Assembly (NCBI GenBank): GCA_963580455.1
Contig: OY756957.1
Coordinates: forward strand, 28,178,501-28,242,500
Source of the DNA: Euonymus europaeus
Taxonomy: Eukaryota; Streptophyta; Magnoliopsida; Celastrales; Celastraceae
Reading direction: 5' to 3'
DNA length: 64,000 bases
Shown here: positions 10,279 to 20,949 of the stretch, in pieces
How the letters are laid out: every line of letters begins with the position of its first letter
Position numbering within the stretch: the first letter of the stretch is position 1
Made by a program: the position numbers and the translations under genes
Notes under the pieces: model-generated
Databases searched by the model: none
The model's input: the letters and a program-made list of their open reading frames with translations, nothing else
What the model was told of the DNA's origin: nothing

Positions 10279-12072
10279 ATGATGCCGAGAAGAAGAGCTT
10301 CTATGTTTGCGACCATGTCTGCTTCTCGTCTTCTTCTTCTTCAAGGTATGGCTTCTCTCAATTGCTCCTCCTCACTTCTTACTTCTACCAGATCGGCCCC
10401 TTTTCATACCTCCAAATCTTCAATAAAAAACCACAATTTCGAATTCAAAAGCATCGATGATGCCGTTGAATGCTTTAATCGGATGATTCACATGCACCCT
10501 TCACCTTCTTTATTCGAATTTAATCGATTGTTTGGTTCAATTGTCAAAATGGAGCACTATTCTACCGTGATTTCACTGGCTAATTCTATGGAGCGGTTTG
10601 GTATCAAGCATAATATCTATACTTTTAATAGATTGATGCACTGCCTTTGTTGTTTGAGGCGTGTGGATTTTGGGTTTTCTTTGCTGGGTAAAATCATGAA
10701 GCATGGTCTCCAGCCTGATATTGTAACATTCACCACCCTCATCAAGGGATTGTGTACTGAGGGTAGAGTTTCAGATGCTGTGAGATTTTTTGATAAGATG
10801 GTGGATAATGGTTATCATCCCAACACATTTACTTACAGTATAATCATAAATTGTTTCTGTAAAATGGGAAACACTCACGTCGCAGTCCGCTTACTCAACA
10901 AAATGGCAAGTAGAGGTTGTAAACCGGATGTGGTGGCATATAATACAGTCATTGACAGCCTATGCAAGGACATGCAATTTGACAGCGCTTTTAATCTGTA
11001 TTTGGAAATGATGGATGGAGGTGTTACACCAGACGTCTTCACTTATAACTCTTTGATTCAAGTTGCATGCAGTTCAGGCCAATGGAATAAGACGATAAGA
11101 TTATTGAATGAAATGACTGCAAGGAATATAACACCTGATATTTTCACTTTTACTATTCTGGTTGATACTTTCTGTAAAGAAGGAAAGATTTCAGAGGCTG
11201 AACGTGTACTTGAGAAGATGATTGAGGTCGGAGTGGACCCCAATGTGGTCACGTATGGCGCATTGCTTCGTGGATATTGTCTCGTAGGCCACATTGATAA
11301 GGCTTTGAAAGTGTTTGATTTGATTGCGGAAAAGGGTTTTCAACTTGATGTTCTTAGTTATAATATATTAATCAATGGATGTTGTAAGAGTAAACGTCTA
11401 GGGAAAGCAATGGAACTTTTTAGTGATATGGATTCTAAAGGGTTGGGTGCTAACACTATCACATACAATACCCTTATAAGTGGATTGTGCAAGGCAGGCA
11501 GACTTCAAGCTGCAAAAGATCTTCTTAAGGAGATGTGTTCACGCGGTCATACTCCTGACTTGATAACTTACTCGACTCTGTTGGATGGTTTGTGCAAGTG
11601 TGGGCGTCTTGATGAGGCATTGGCTTTGTTTAAAGCAATACAAGAGAGTGGGTTGAAACTTAATATTATAACTTATAACATCATCATTGATGGTTTAAGT
11701 AAGGGAGGGAAGCTAAATATTGCGAGGGATATGTTTTCCAACTTGTCTGTCAAGGGCCTAAATCCTGATGTAAAGACGTATACTATCTTGATCAATGGCC
11801 TTTGTAAAGAAGAGCTCTTAGGTGAAGCATACGAGCTCCTTAGGGAAATGGAAGGTACCGATTGCTCTCCAAATGACCGTACTTACAGTACGATCATTCG
11901 AGGATTATTACGAAACAACAACACTTCTTTGGCGGTGCAACTTCTTCAGGAAATGCGTGATAAGGGATTCTCTGCAGATGCATCTACTGTGGAGATGGTA
12001 GTTGATTTGTTATCTTACGATGCATATGACAAATCAGTTTCCAACGAACTTCGTGTGCTACTGTTAACTTGA
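10279..12072 (+). CDS. RFL-type PPR protein, copy 3 (full length)
   Basis: This encodes a 597-residue P-class PPR protein: a mitochondrial-type presequence (residues 1 to about 50), fourteen 35-residue motifs (about 77-566) and a 31-residue tail ending RVLLLT. It is the best reference copy in the cluster. The central and 3' part is a mosaic. Up to 11812 it is identical by eye to copy 1. From about 11830 to 11945 it carries the variants otherwise seen in copy 2, for example cgagctcctt and agtacgatc. The tail again follows the copy 1 architecture. This pattern suggests gene conversion or unequal exchange within the cluster. Role inferred from family: sequence-specific binding of mitochondrial RNA. 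Confidence 0.95.
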   Translation: MMPRRRASMFATMSASRLLLLQGMASLNCSSSLLTSTRSAPFHTSKSSIKNHNFEFKSIDDAVECFNRMIHMHPSPSLFEFNRLFGSIVKMEHYSTVISLANSMERFGIKHNIYTFNRLMHCLCCLRRVDFGFSLLGKIMKHGLQPDIVTFTTLIKGLCTEGRVSDAVRFFDKMVDNGYHPNTFTYSIIINCFCKMGNTHVAVRLLNKMASRGCKPDVVAYNTVIDSLCKDMQFDSAFNLYLEMMDGGVTPDVFTYNSLIQVACSSGQWNKTIRLLNEMTARNITPDIFTFTILVDTFCKEGKISEAERVLEKMIEVGVDPNVVTYGALLRGYCLVGHIDKALKVFDLIAEKGFQLDVLSYNILINGCCKSKRLGKAMELFSDMDSKGLGANTITYNTLISGLCKAGRLQAAKDLLKEMCSRGHTPDLITYSTLLDGLCKCGRLDEALALFKAIQESGLKLNIITYNIIIDGLSKGGKLNIARDMFSNLSVKGLNPDVKTYTILINGLCKEELLGEAYELLREMEGTDCSPNDRTYSTIIRGLLRNNNTSLAVQLLQEMRDKGFSADASTVEMVVDLLSYDAYDKSVSNELRVLLLT

Positions 12073-13786
12073 TATTTGATTCATGGATGAGACCCGTTCT
12101 TGAGTGAGAGGCCAGGTAATTGTTGAAAGCTTTTCTAGTTATTGCTCTTCCTTTATGTCTGTTTGGCTTCCTTGGATCTCAGCATCTCTTCGTTTCTTTT
12201 GAATGAATTGAAAATGTAGGTGTTTGGAATCTGTCCTGAATGATGTTTGTTTACTCTGTGATAATTTTAGATGGAAGTTTAGGTCTTTGATGTGCTGAAG
12301 TTCTTTGTGTCTTCATGATTATTATTGACCTTGAGAACATTGATCTAGTTACATGGGATTCTTGAATACTGTTTCATAATATTTTGATTTGGCCAATTGG
12401 GCATATCTCATATCTTGGTTAGGAATAGGCCTGAAAGGCTGAAACTGTTTCACTTATCCTTCACGTTTCTTAAACCAAGATGATGATTTCCTACGATGAT
12501 GCTTTGAAGTCGAGTGTTTTTCATGCTAAACAAAAACGAATACATTACTTTGATACAACACTTCTGTATATATTTTCTGAACATTAACCTTATTTATATA
12601 ATCAAGCATTTAATGTGTCTTTGATGGCTGAATGTAGGGAAACCCCAAATTGGAAGAGATGGATCCCCAACTTTCATTGATACCCTGAATTGTGAGCAAG
12701 AGATCGGCGACGCGACACTTTTGGTGGTTTCTTTAACTGGGTAGGGGAAAGAGAGGCTGGCTCGTCTTAAATATAATTTTTTACTAGCTTTTCTATCATT
12801 AACGTAGAATGTCTACATTAATTCGAGTTTCTCATTTTCTAATGAGGCAAACATGAATTATTTGTTATAAATGATATTAATGAATCTGTTGACAGGAACT
12901 GTGTATTGATAGGAATGAACATAGATTTCGATGTGGCATGTTGGGACCCAATTGATTTTGATTTTCGAACATACTTAATTGACTGTACTAAGATTGATTT
13001 AAATTAGGATAAGTAAATCGAACAATAAGTTTAGAATTTGACAACTAAATTGGACAAAATTTTGGTGTTTAAATATGAACTTAGTTTTAAAACTAACAAA
13101 AAACTGTGTTTGAACCCAAATTTTAGAATAATAACTTATGTTCAAATTTGGTGTAATCCGGATTCTGACAAATCTGTCATTATAGTTAGACATATTTCTG
13201 CAGCCTTTCCTTAAAGGTGACCCTACATTTTTTTTGACCCTAAAGTCTAAACCCTATTTTTTTGATAAATGAGTAATTCATGGAAAAGAAGATCTATACC
13301 TAAATTTGAAAATATGTGAGGCATACCCGATATCAAAGTAGAAACCCGAAGGGACACAATAGCTAAACAAAGAAAGCACAACATAATAGAAAAAAGAAAA
13401 AAAAAACTAAAACCAAAACTCATGGTGACTAAGCGCCATCCAAGTCTAAAAAATAGTACCGAATAATGTACGAAAATATATATTTTTGTTGATGTAACTA
13501 TATCGACAAATCTGTTTCGAGTATGTGATTTTATTTTTTGTAAAATGTGAGACTCAATATTGATTTAATAGAATTTTGTTAAAAAATTGGTGAAAAACAC
13601 CTAATAGTTAGAAATATTATTAATGGAGAAGGAAACAAAATATAATTTTGTCTTATAAAGATGAAATTGAATTGAAAAATGGAGAAATTTAGAGGGTTTT
13701 TGCCCAGAGATGCAGGTCACACGCACCCAATACATGCTACCGCCTACAAGTTAACGATTGTACTTGCTACCGCCTAGAAGCAGACG
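12073..13786. other. Spacer between PPR copies 3 and 4
   Basis: The first 600 bp or so match the 3' flank of copy 1. The rest is AT-rich and single-copy within the window. No ORF with recognisable content is seen; a 64-codon minus-strand frame at 12999-13193 is low complexity. Confidence 0.5.
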
Positions 13787-15751
13787 ATGATGCCAAGAAG
13801 AAGAGCTTCTGTGTTCGCTAAAGTGTCCGCTGCTCGTCTTCTTCTTCTTCAAGGTATAGCTTCTCTGAATTGCTCCTCCTCACTTCGTACTTCTCTTGGA
13901 TCGGCCTTTTTTCATACCTCCAAATCTTTGATAAAAAACCGTAAGTTTGAATTCAATGACATTGATGATGCTTTTGACTGCTTTAATCGGATGGTTCACA
14001 TGCACCCTCCACCTTCTACAGTGGAGTTTAATCGACTGTTTGGTTCAATCGTGAAAATGAATCACTATTCAGCTGTGATTTCACTGGGTAAATCTATGGA
14101 GCTGTTTGGTATCAAGCACGATATCTATACTTACAATATTTTGATGAACTGCCTTTGTTGTTTGAGGCGTGTGGATTTAGGGTTTTCTCTGCTGGGGAAA
14201 ATCCTGAAACTTGGTCTCCATCCCGATCCTGCAACATTCAACACCATCATCAAGGGATTGTGTGCTGAGGGTAAAATAGAACATGCTGTGAGATTTTTTG
14301 ATGAGATGGTGGATAATGGCTATCATCCCAATGTCAATGTAGTTACTTACACCACAATCATAAGTGGATTTTGCAAGGTAGGCAAAGTTCAAGCTGCAAA
14401 AGATCTTCTTAAGGAGATGTGTGCATGTGGTCAAACTCCAAACTTGATAACTTACTCAACTCTATTGGACGGTTTATGCAAGCGTGGGTGTCTTGACGAG
14501 GCATTGGCTTTGTTTAAAGTAATGCAAGAAAGTGGGCAGGAACTTAATATTGTAACTTATAACACCATCATTGATGGATTAAGTAAAGGCGGGATGCTTA
14601 ATGTTGCAAGAGACTTGTTCTCCAGCTTGTGTATCAGGGGCCTAAATCCTGATATAAACACATATAATATCTTGATGAATGGCCTCTGTAAAGAAGGGCA
14701 CTTAAGTGAAGCATCCGAGCTCATCAGAGAAATGGAAGGTACTGATTGCTCTCCAGATGATTGTACATACAATACAGTTATAAGTGGATTGTTCAAAGTT
14801 GGCAAAGTTCAAGCGGCAAAAAATCTTGTTATGGAGATGTGTGCACGCGGTCATACTCCGAACTCGATAACTTACTTGACTCTGTTGGATGGTTTATGCA
14901 AGCATGAGTGTCTTGATGAGGCATTGGCTTTGTTTAAAGCAATGCAAGAAAGTGGGTTGAAACTTAACATTAGAATTTATAACACCATCATTGATGGTTT
15001 AAGCAAGGCCGGGAAGCTTAATATTGCAAGGAACTTGTTTTCCAGCTTGTGTATGCAGGGTCTAAATCCTGATATAAATACATATAATATCTTGATCAAT
15101 GGCCTCTGTAAAGAAGGGCACTTAAGTGAAGCATATGAGCTAATCAGGGAAATGGAAGGTAATGATTGCTCTCCAAACAGTTGTACGTACGTTACACTTA
15201 TAAGTGGATTGTGCAAGGTAGGCAAAGTTCAAGCGGCAAACGATCTTAAGGAGATGTGTGCACGTGGTCATACTCCAGACTTGATAACTTACTCGACGCT
15301 ATTGGATGGTTTATGCAAGCATGGGTGTCTTGACGAGGCATTGGGTTTTTTTAAAGTAATGCAGAAAAGTAGGTTGGAACTTGATATTGTAACTTATAGT
15401 ATCATCATTGATGGTTTGATTAAAGCTGGGAAGCTTAATCTGGCAAGAGACTTGTTTTCCAGCTTGGCTATCAAGGGCCTAAATTCAGATATTAAAGCGT
15501 ACAGAATCTTGATCAATGGCGTCTGTAAAGAAGGGCACTTAAGTGAAGCATACAATCTCCTTAGAGAGATGGAAGCTATTGGTTGTTCCCCAGATGGCAA
15601 TATTTATAATGTAATCATCCGAGGATTTATTGACAACAACAACAAAACTTTGGCAATGCAGCTTCTTCAAAAAATGGTTGCTAGTGGGTTCTCTGGAGAT
15701 GCAAGTGGATTAACGATGCATATGACAAATCAGTTTCAAAGAACTTCGTAG
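13787..15751 (+). CDS. RFL-type PPR protein, copy 4 (expanded array)
   Basis: This encodes a 654-residue P-class PPR protein with the same presequence type (MMPRRRASVFAKVS) and sixteen motifs. Motifs 1-3 align with those of copies 2 and 3. The fourth carries a two-residue insertion at its start (NVNVVTY). The array then continues in blocks of four motifs, each starting near KVGKVQAAK and repeated three times with a 420-bp period; the third block has lost one codon (AANDLKEMC). Motifs corresponding to the middle of copies 2 and 3 are absent. The C-terminus is shifted out of the ancestral frame: DNA resembling the tail of copy 3 is present but read in another frame, ending QFQRTS. The open frame suggests it is expressed, but function is unproven. 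Confidence 0.93.
   Translation: MMPRRRASVFAKVSAARLLLLQGIASLNCSSSLRTSLGSAFFHTSKSLIKNRKFEFNDIDDAFDCFNRMVHMHPPPSTVEFNRLFGSIVKMNHYSAVISLGKSMELFGIKHDIYTYNILMNCLCCLRRVDLGFSLLGKILKLGLHPDPATFNTIIKGLCAEGKIEHAVRFFDEMVDNGYHPNVNVVTYTTIISGFCKVGKVQAAKDLLKEMCACGQTPNLITYSTLLDGLCKRGCLDEALALFKVMQESGQELNIVTYNTIIDGLSKGGMLNVARDLFSSLCIRGLNPDINTYNILMNGLCKEGHLSEASELIREMEGTDCSPDDCTYNTVISGLFKVGKVQAAKNLVMEMCARGHTPNSITYLTLLDGLCKHECLDEALALFKAMQESGLKLNIRIYNTIIDGLSKAGKLNIARNLFSSLCMQGLNPDINTYNILINGLCKEGHLSEAYELIREMEGNDCSPNSCTYVTLISGLCKVGKVQAANDLKEMCARGHTPDLITYSTLLDGLCKHGCLDEALGFFKVMQKSRLELDIVTYSIIIDGLIKAGKLNLARDLFSSLAIKGLNSDIKAYRILINGVCKEGHLSEAYNLLREMEAIGCSPDGNIYNVIIRGFIDNNNKTLAMQLLQKMVASGFSGDASGLTMHMTNQFQRTS
14361..15617 (+). 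repeat. Threefold 420-bp coding repeat in PPR copy 4
   Basis: Three tandem units begin at 14361, 14781 and 15201, each opening ataagtggatt and then a KVGKVQAAK coding stretch. Units 1 and 2 are 420 bp; unit 3 is 417 bp because of a one-codon loss. Each encodes four PPR motifs (140 residues). Units differ by scattered substitutions, including at RNA-specificity positions. Confidence 0.9.
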
Positions 15752-16458
15752 CTACTGTCAACTTGATATTTGATGCATGCATACAGTTACAGTTGCACAA
15801 GTGTCTTCCTCGAAGATTCCCTGGCAAGTTCTCTATGCTTCTGATAAAAATCAATAGACGGTGGTAGATTAATAGTCAAACGACAAACACTTACATATTT
15901 TACCATTAATTCATTCAGTTAACAGAGTTATCAAAAAACATGAAAGTAAGCTTGACTCGTTTAGCCTGAAAAAGCAAAATTTGAATGTTCATTTTAGGGG
16001 GGAAAAAATGCAGGTGTATAGAGATTAACTTGTTACATATACAGTTCTGGTGATAATAATAAGAACATGAACAAGTATCTATTCTGCTAGATTGAACTTG
16101 CCTTAAAAGAAACTAATCAGTTTTCGATTAATTGAAATAATTTTGCTTTTACCAGTGCCCACAGAAACTTAGCATTGTTAACGTGTGGAGGCCAAACAAG
16201 GAATTAAGTCTTTATCTGTAGAACAGGTTACAGTTATACCTCAGACATGACGTAGAGAAATTGAAAAACCCAACTAAATAACTAATACAAGAAAACAAAA
16301 CCAATGAAGAAAGAATATTCTCACTCTAAAGAAAACCCTTGAAGTTGCCCAACTACCTTCCCTTTCCTTGTTTGTCTTAATTACCTTCCCTTTCCTTGAT
16401 TGTCTGTATATATATTTATATTGAGGTGTATGTAACATTAACATATATTCAGGACACA
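15752..16458. other. Spacer with probable promoter of the RTM2-like gene
   Basis: No gene is seen. A TATA-like stretch, tgtatatatatttatatt at about 16405-16422, lies some 40-50 bp upstream of the next ATG on the + strand, so it may be a core promoter with a short leader. Confidence 0.4.
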
Positions 16459-17364
16459 ATGGCCATGAGTATGAGGCAGAGAAGAGGTGGATACACCGTT
16501 TACCGTCCACAACGAAGAATAGGTTCACCCTCCTATGAGACTTTCCAGCCTAATTCAGAGTGGATTGAAGCAGACGGGTCACCAATTTTACTCGTTAATA
16601 TTCGTGGTAATTTTCAATTATAAATCTCACTTTTCTCATCAGCTTGATCTCAGGTTGTTCCTGTAAATTTTCCCAATCACATTGGACTTGATTGCGCAGG
16701 TTTCCTGAAGGACCAAATCAAGGTGGTCTACGACGAATCCGCAGGCCTAATCAGGGTTAGCGGAGAGCGTCCAATTCTAAACAGGAAACGCCTTCGTTTT
16801 AATGAACAGTTTCGTGCACCAGAAGACTGTAATCCTAGAGAAATGAAAGTCCAATTTGATCAAGGGATCCTTAGGATTACAATTCCAAAACTCAACATTG
16901 GTCCAAAAGAGAATGCCAAGGAAACCCTCCTTCAAGAAGCCTTGATAGAGCCTATACCTCCAAAGGGTCATGAAGAAATTCTGCCTATAACGGCATCAGA
17001 CCCCAACAATGAACAACAAAAAGCAGACGAAAAAATTGAAGCTGTAATCTCCCAAAGATCAAGCAAAGCCGAGAATGTTACAGAGGATAAGGAAGATGAA
17101 ATTGGTGAGGAAAGTAAGGAATCAAAGAAAAGTGTTAGTCTTCTTGAAAACAAAGAGAAGGAAAATAATGAAAGTGGCACTAATTTAGAGACTAAGAGAG
17201 CTGGTGGTGATTGTGAAGAGAAGCCTGGGAAGATTGGTGTTTCCAAAACTGGACAGAATGAAGAGAAGCAATTGCTGATAAATATTGGTGTAGCAGCTTT
17301 GATTATTTTGGCAGTTGGTGCTCAAGTATACCATAACATTATTGGTTTCAATAGTCCAAGTTAA
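16459..17364 (+). CDS. HSP20-like protein with C-terminal membrane anchor (RTM2-like)
   Basis: Two exons, 16459-16606 and 16700-17364, are separated by a 93-bp GT-AG intron at the position typical for plant HSP20-like genes. The product is 270 residues. An alpha-crystallin-type domain spans about residues 30-115, with NIRGFLKDQIKV, RVSGERP and GILRITIPK as landmarks. A long charged Glu/Lys/Ser-rich region follows (about 120-240). A single hydrophobic segment (INIGVAALIILAVGAQVY, about 244-262) lies near the C-terminus, giving a tail-anchored layout. The architecture matches Arabidopsis RTM2, which restricts systemic movement of potyviruses, and its HSP20-like relatives. Most relatives have no proven antiviral role, so only the architecture is claimed here. 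Confidence 0.88.
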
Positions 17365-17499
17365 CCATATTCATGCATACAGTGTATATAGTCACATTGT
17401 AACTGAACACATTGTACTTCGAATATTCATAAAATCTGAAGAAAGATGATTTAAAATCTGGCTGCATGATCACTCAATAGAGTAGCCAACATCTTTCCA
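17365..17499. other. Short spacer
   Basis: 3' flank of the RTM2-like gene; nothing else is seen. Confidence 0.3.
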
Positions 17500-17895
17500 T
17501 CAGCCTGCAAAGTTTCCAGGACCAGAATGAAGACGACAAGAATCACCAGAGCTGTTTTCATGTTCATAGTCGTCTTCAAATATTGACCTGTACAAGGAAA
17601 ACATGTAAACAACATCAAATTTCATGTACAAGGTTGAGTTCGAAGTTGCTTATTTTTACCTGTTTTCGCTCTTCGTATATTGAAATTCTTTAGAAAATTA
17701 GCACCAATATTCAAGATTCTGGGCATCTATGGAAGATGATAGATGAAACCTGCAAGGCATCAACTTGCGCTGAGCGAAGTGATGCAAGTGACCTCTCTAG
17801 GGTTTTGCAATATATGGAGCAGTAATTTCGTCAGTAGATAAAACTTTAAGCTCTAGAAGAGTGTCAGAAGTGTGCAGAGGATGCTTGATCCACAA
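17500..17895 (-). pseudogene. Remnant of the 3' end of an unidentified gene
   Basis: On the minus strand, coding-like text reads LELKVLSTDEITAPYIAK, then after an apparent one-base loss LERSLASLRSAQVDALQ followed by GT. A second piece at 17500-17587 follows an acceptor TGTACAG and reads SIFEDDYEHENSSGDS through GPGNFAG to a stop. These look like the last exons of a real gene whose upstream part is missing. The piece starts just outside the Helitron 3' end at 17908, so the element may have landed in or beside this gene. I do not recognise the family. Confidence 0.4.
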
Positions 17896-17950
17896 CATTA
17901 TACACAACTAGTTAGTAACCCGTGCGTTGCCCCGGGCTCATGTAAGCTAT

Positions 17951-18075
17951 TCTAATTTTTAAGGTGAGATACCTCCACTGCCTCATATAGGCTTGAACAT
18001 TTGTCTCCCATTTTCTAATTTTTAAGGTGAGATACCTCCACTGCGTCATATAGGCTTGAACATTTGTCTCCCATT
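17951..18075. repeat. Tandem 63-bp repeat near the Helitron H1 3' end
   Basis: Two nearly identical units begin at 17951 and 18014 (tctaatttttaaggtgagat, then acctccactgc and tcatataggcttgaacattt). They differ by one substitution (cctcat versus cgtcat). Subterminal repeats are common in Helitrons. Confidence 0.85.
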
Positions 18076-18149
18076 TGCTGTGTTTTAATGCATGCATAGT
18101 TACTAATATTCCATCAAACCAAACAGAAACCAAATAGAGCAGTCTATTA

Positions 18150-18298
18150 ATATCTGCACGTGGAGCGAATTTGAGGTTTGATCAACCTTTTTCTTGGTTT
18201 CTGTTCCAACTTCTCTCGGATCTTCAACGGTTCCACTTTTCCTATCACAATGATTTTGTTCGAATCAGCCTCTGCTTTCAGTTTCACCGATTCAACAC
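18150..18298 (-). pseudogene. Captured exon with heavy-metal-associated (HMA) domain
   Basis: After an acceptor GGGTTTAG the minus strand encodes VESVKLKAEADSNKIIVIG and then KVEPLKIREKLEQ. This is the second half of an HMA fold of the HIPP/HPP type, where a beta strand with xxVxVxGxVxP is followed by a helix with KLxxK. The metal-binding CxxC part would lie in the preceding exon, which is not present. The fragment lies inside Helitron H1 in the element's orientation, so I read it as captured host DNA. Confidence 0.65.
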
Positions 18299-19884
18299 CT
18301 AAACCCAACAAATCGAAAAATAAAATAGAAGAAGTCGACAATCGCAGGAACATAACATGCAGGGAAAAGGGAAATAACGCACAAAAGGGCCATGAATAAG
18401 GACCCAAGGAAACACCCAAGGAAACCCTCGATTCCAAAGCCGAATCGAAACACAAATTCCTTAAAAAACAATTTTAATATATTTTACATATAGAACCTAG
18501 GTTAAGGAATCAAGCTATAAAAAAGACATCAAAATTGGGACAAATGCATGCAACAAAAATCACTGAGTGTCTCTTCTTTATCTCGAATTGATTGTTTTGT
18601 TTTTATTCATTGTGAAGATTAGACATGGAAATTCAATTGCATCATCGATAAATGTGGTAAAACATTCCACCCAAATTATATATTCATCACAAAACTTGAA
18701 TTAGTAGAAATTGTCTTATTCATTACTTTCAATCTAGTAGAAAGATTCCTCTTTTATAAGGAAAATCTCTTTATTGAACACCTCATTTGTCGAGCAACCA
18801 TTAATTCTTGAATTCCCTTATTTCCAACAAACAGCAATGGCCAGGGTGACCACGTCATTTGGCCAGGTCTCTACATGACCACCGACTCTGGCACTGGAAG
18901 TTCAATCTCAGTTGAGAATAAAAAAGAACTGGTGTTCACAACATAAGGGCCAAGGCCACTGCTAGGTTGCAGGAAATATACAGTCTCAATGATTTGGTTG
19001 TAGGGAAGAAAAAAGATTAGATTAGAACTAACATGTTAAAGATACTCGCCAGAAATTGTGAGGTGTAGTATTGCTTACAGACAAACAGTTTATTAAAAGG
19101 ATATTATAGTTTCCTACATCTGCATTGCCTTTCAAAACCTTACTTCATGTCCTTTTCCACAGTCATGACCACCAAAGGACATGTAAATGAGTCAGGTAAG
19201 AATCTTGAAACACCAGTCATATAAGTCACTTTCGTTTTCGGGAGTATCCCATGGAGATCTTGATTGAAGGGTAATACTATCCCTAAAATACTCCTCTACG
19301 TCTGTCAACATGAGCACATGAAAAAGAGTAGGAGAAAGAAAGGAAAAAAAAAAGGGAACCCTGCCAATATCTAGACACACCAAGAATGGCAGCCATATAA
19401 TTTTTCGTAAAAGAATATCAGCACCAAGAATAAGACCCATTTATAATGAGCATAATTACCAAGAACAAAAAAGCGATGTTGTACCTAGAATTGTAAGTCC
19501 ACTTCATAGGCAAAATTTAAATAAAAATCAAAACACAACACACTTTTAGGGAAAAAGGTAATTTGGACACAATCATCTACGTCACTGTCATAAAAATATT
19601 TTGTCTACAGTTTACCTTTCCTAATTGCCACACCATAATCCTTAGTGAATTAAAATTGACAAATCAACCAATAAGAGCATATAACCTTTCAAGAGAAGGA
19701 ACATATTATGGAGAAATGACTGCACCAAAAATATATAAAATCAAAACCTGGAATTTCTTAGAAGCAAGAAAGGCAAGGCGAAAGACCGGAGCACCCAAAA
19801 CACATCCATCACAGCACAAAGCAATGAAAGGTCTCGCAGATGAACTCAAAATAAAAAATGGTATTGAACACCAAAAACATACCA

Positions 19885-19994
19885 TCATTTCAATGGATCA
19901 AGCAAAGTGTTGACTTCCCGTTTCAAATCAAGTTCAACACTGCAAAGTGTTGACTTCCGCTTGATAATTTCGCTCTTAAGACCTTCATTATCCA
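19885..19994 (-). other. Exon-like frame of unknown gene inside Helitron H1
   Basis: After an acceptor-like TATTTTGCAG, the minus strand reads DNEGLKSEIIKRKS, then VELDLKREVNTLLDPLK and a stop. This is a charged, coiled-coil-like sequence. It also contains a short duplicated phrase (gcaaagtgttgacttcc at two sites). It may be another captured terminal exon; the source gene is not recognised. Confidence 0.3.
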
Positions 19995-20949
19995 CTGCAA
20001 AATACCACAGCAAACCCCTTATAAAAGCGTCAACCAAATATATTTTCTGAAAATGCAATCTGCAAAATACGCAAATATAAGCTCAACTATCTCCGTACTA
20101 TCATCACTTCCATTAGTTTTAATAGTTATAGAAGTAGAAGAACACAGATTAAAGAGTGATCCAAGAGATCTCTGAGGTAGTATAGAGAAGTAACATGTTC
20201 CTCTTAAGCTTAGTTAATTTCGAGATCATAGAAACACAACAATCAGCAGATGTTGATGGTGAAAAATCCTCAAAAAGCAATGTAATAAAAAGAATAGAGC
20301 AAAAGTACATAATGAAGGAACTAAAAGGCAACGAAGTCGCAAATTAAAAAGCAGAAACACCTAAGGCAAGCAATGCACAAAACAGAAAAGAAAAATGCAA
20401 ATTAAAGAAGGATCCCTAAGATCTATGAGGCTTACGGAGAAAAATAGTACCTTTGAAAAAAATGCGAGTTAATTTGAAGTAAAGAATCAGCACAGCAACT
20501 GAACCAAAAGGAATTAAGATTGGAAAGCGTTTGATTCAAGGCAGAGAAGTGAAGATGTTCGCTAAGATACTCTTTCAAACAACATAGAAAGGTAACAAAC
20601 AAAAGAGTTCAAAAAAATAAGAGCAAAAAAATATTGGGATGCCATGCTTGAAGTGAAAGAATAATCTCTGGATGCTATCCCACACATAGGCCAAGAAGAG
20701 GAAATAAGTTGAGTAACATCTGAACTAATCATCCAGAGATTAACAAAAGCAAAGATTGCAATATCAAACCAAAGCTTTTCCCTTCCATTGAAATGAAGGT
20801 CATCACTTCCGAATATCAGTCAGTACAAAAACAAAGAGAACATTAAGACCAAAAAATTAAAGTGTAATACAATTGTAAATTAATCTTTGGAACTTGCAAG
20901 AGCACTCATAACATTGCTTTCCACCATATCCTACAGGCACACCGCCTAC

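Noticed and set aside
19192..19440. Minus-strand frame containing DVEEYFRDSITLQSRSPWDT
   Set aside because: It looks somewhat exon-like after an acceptor, but no donor or known family could be matched, so it is not annotated.
19563..19913. 116-codon plus-strand frame in Helitron H1
   Set aside because: Composition is like AT-rich intergenic DNA, it opposes the orientation of captured exons, and no domain is recognised.
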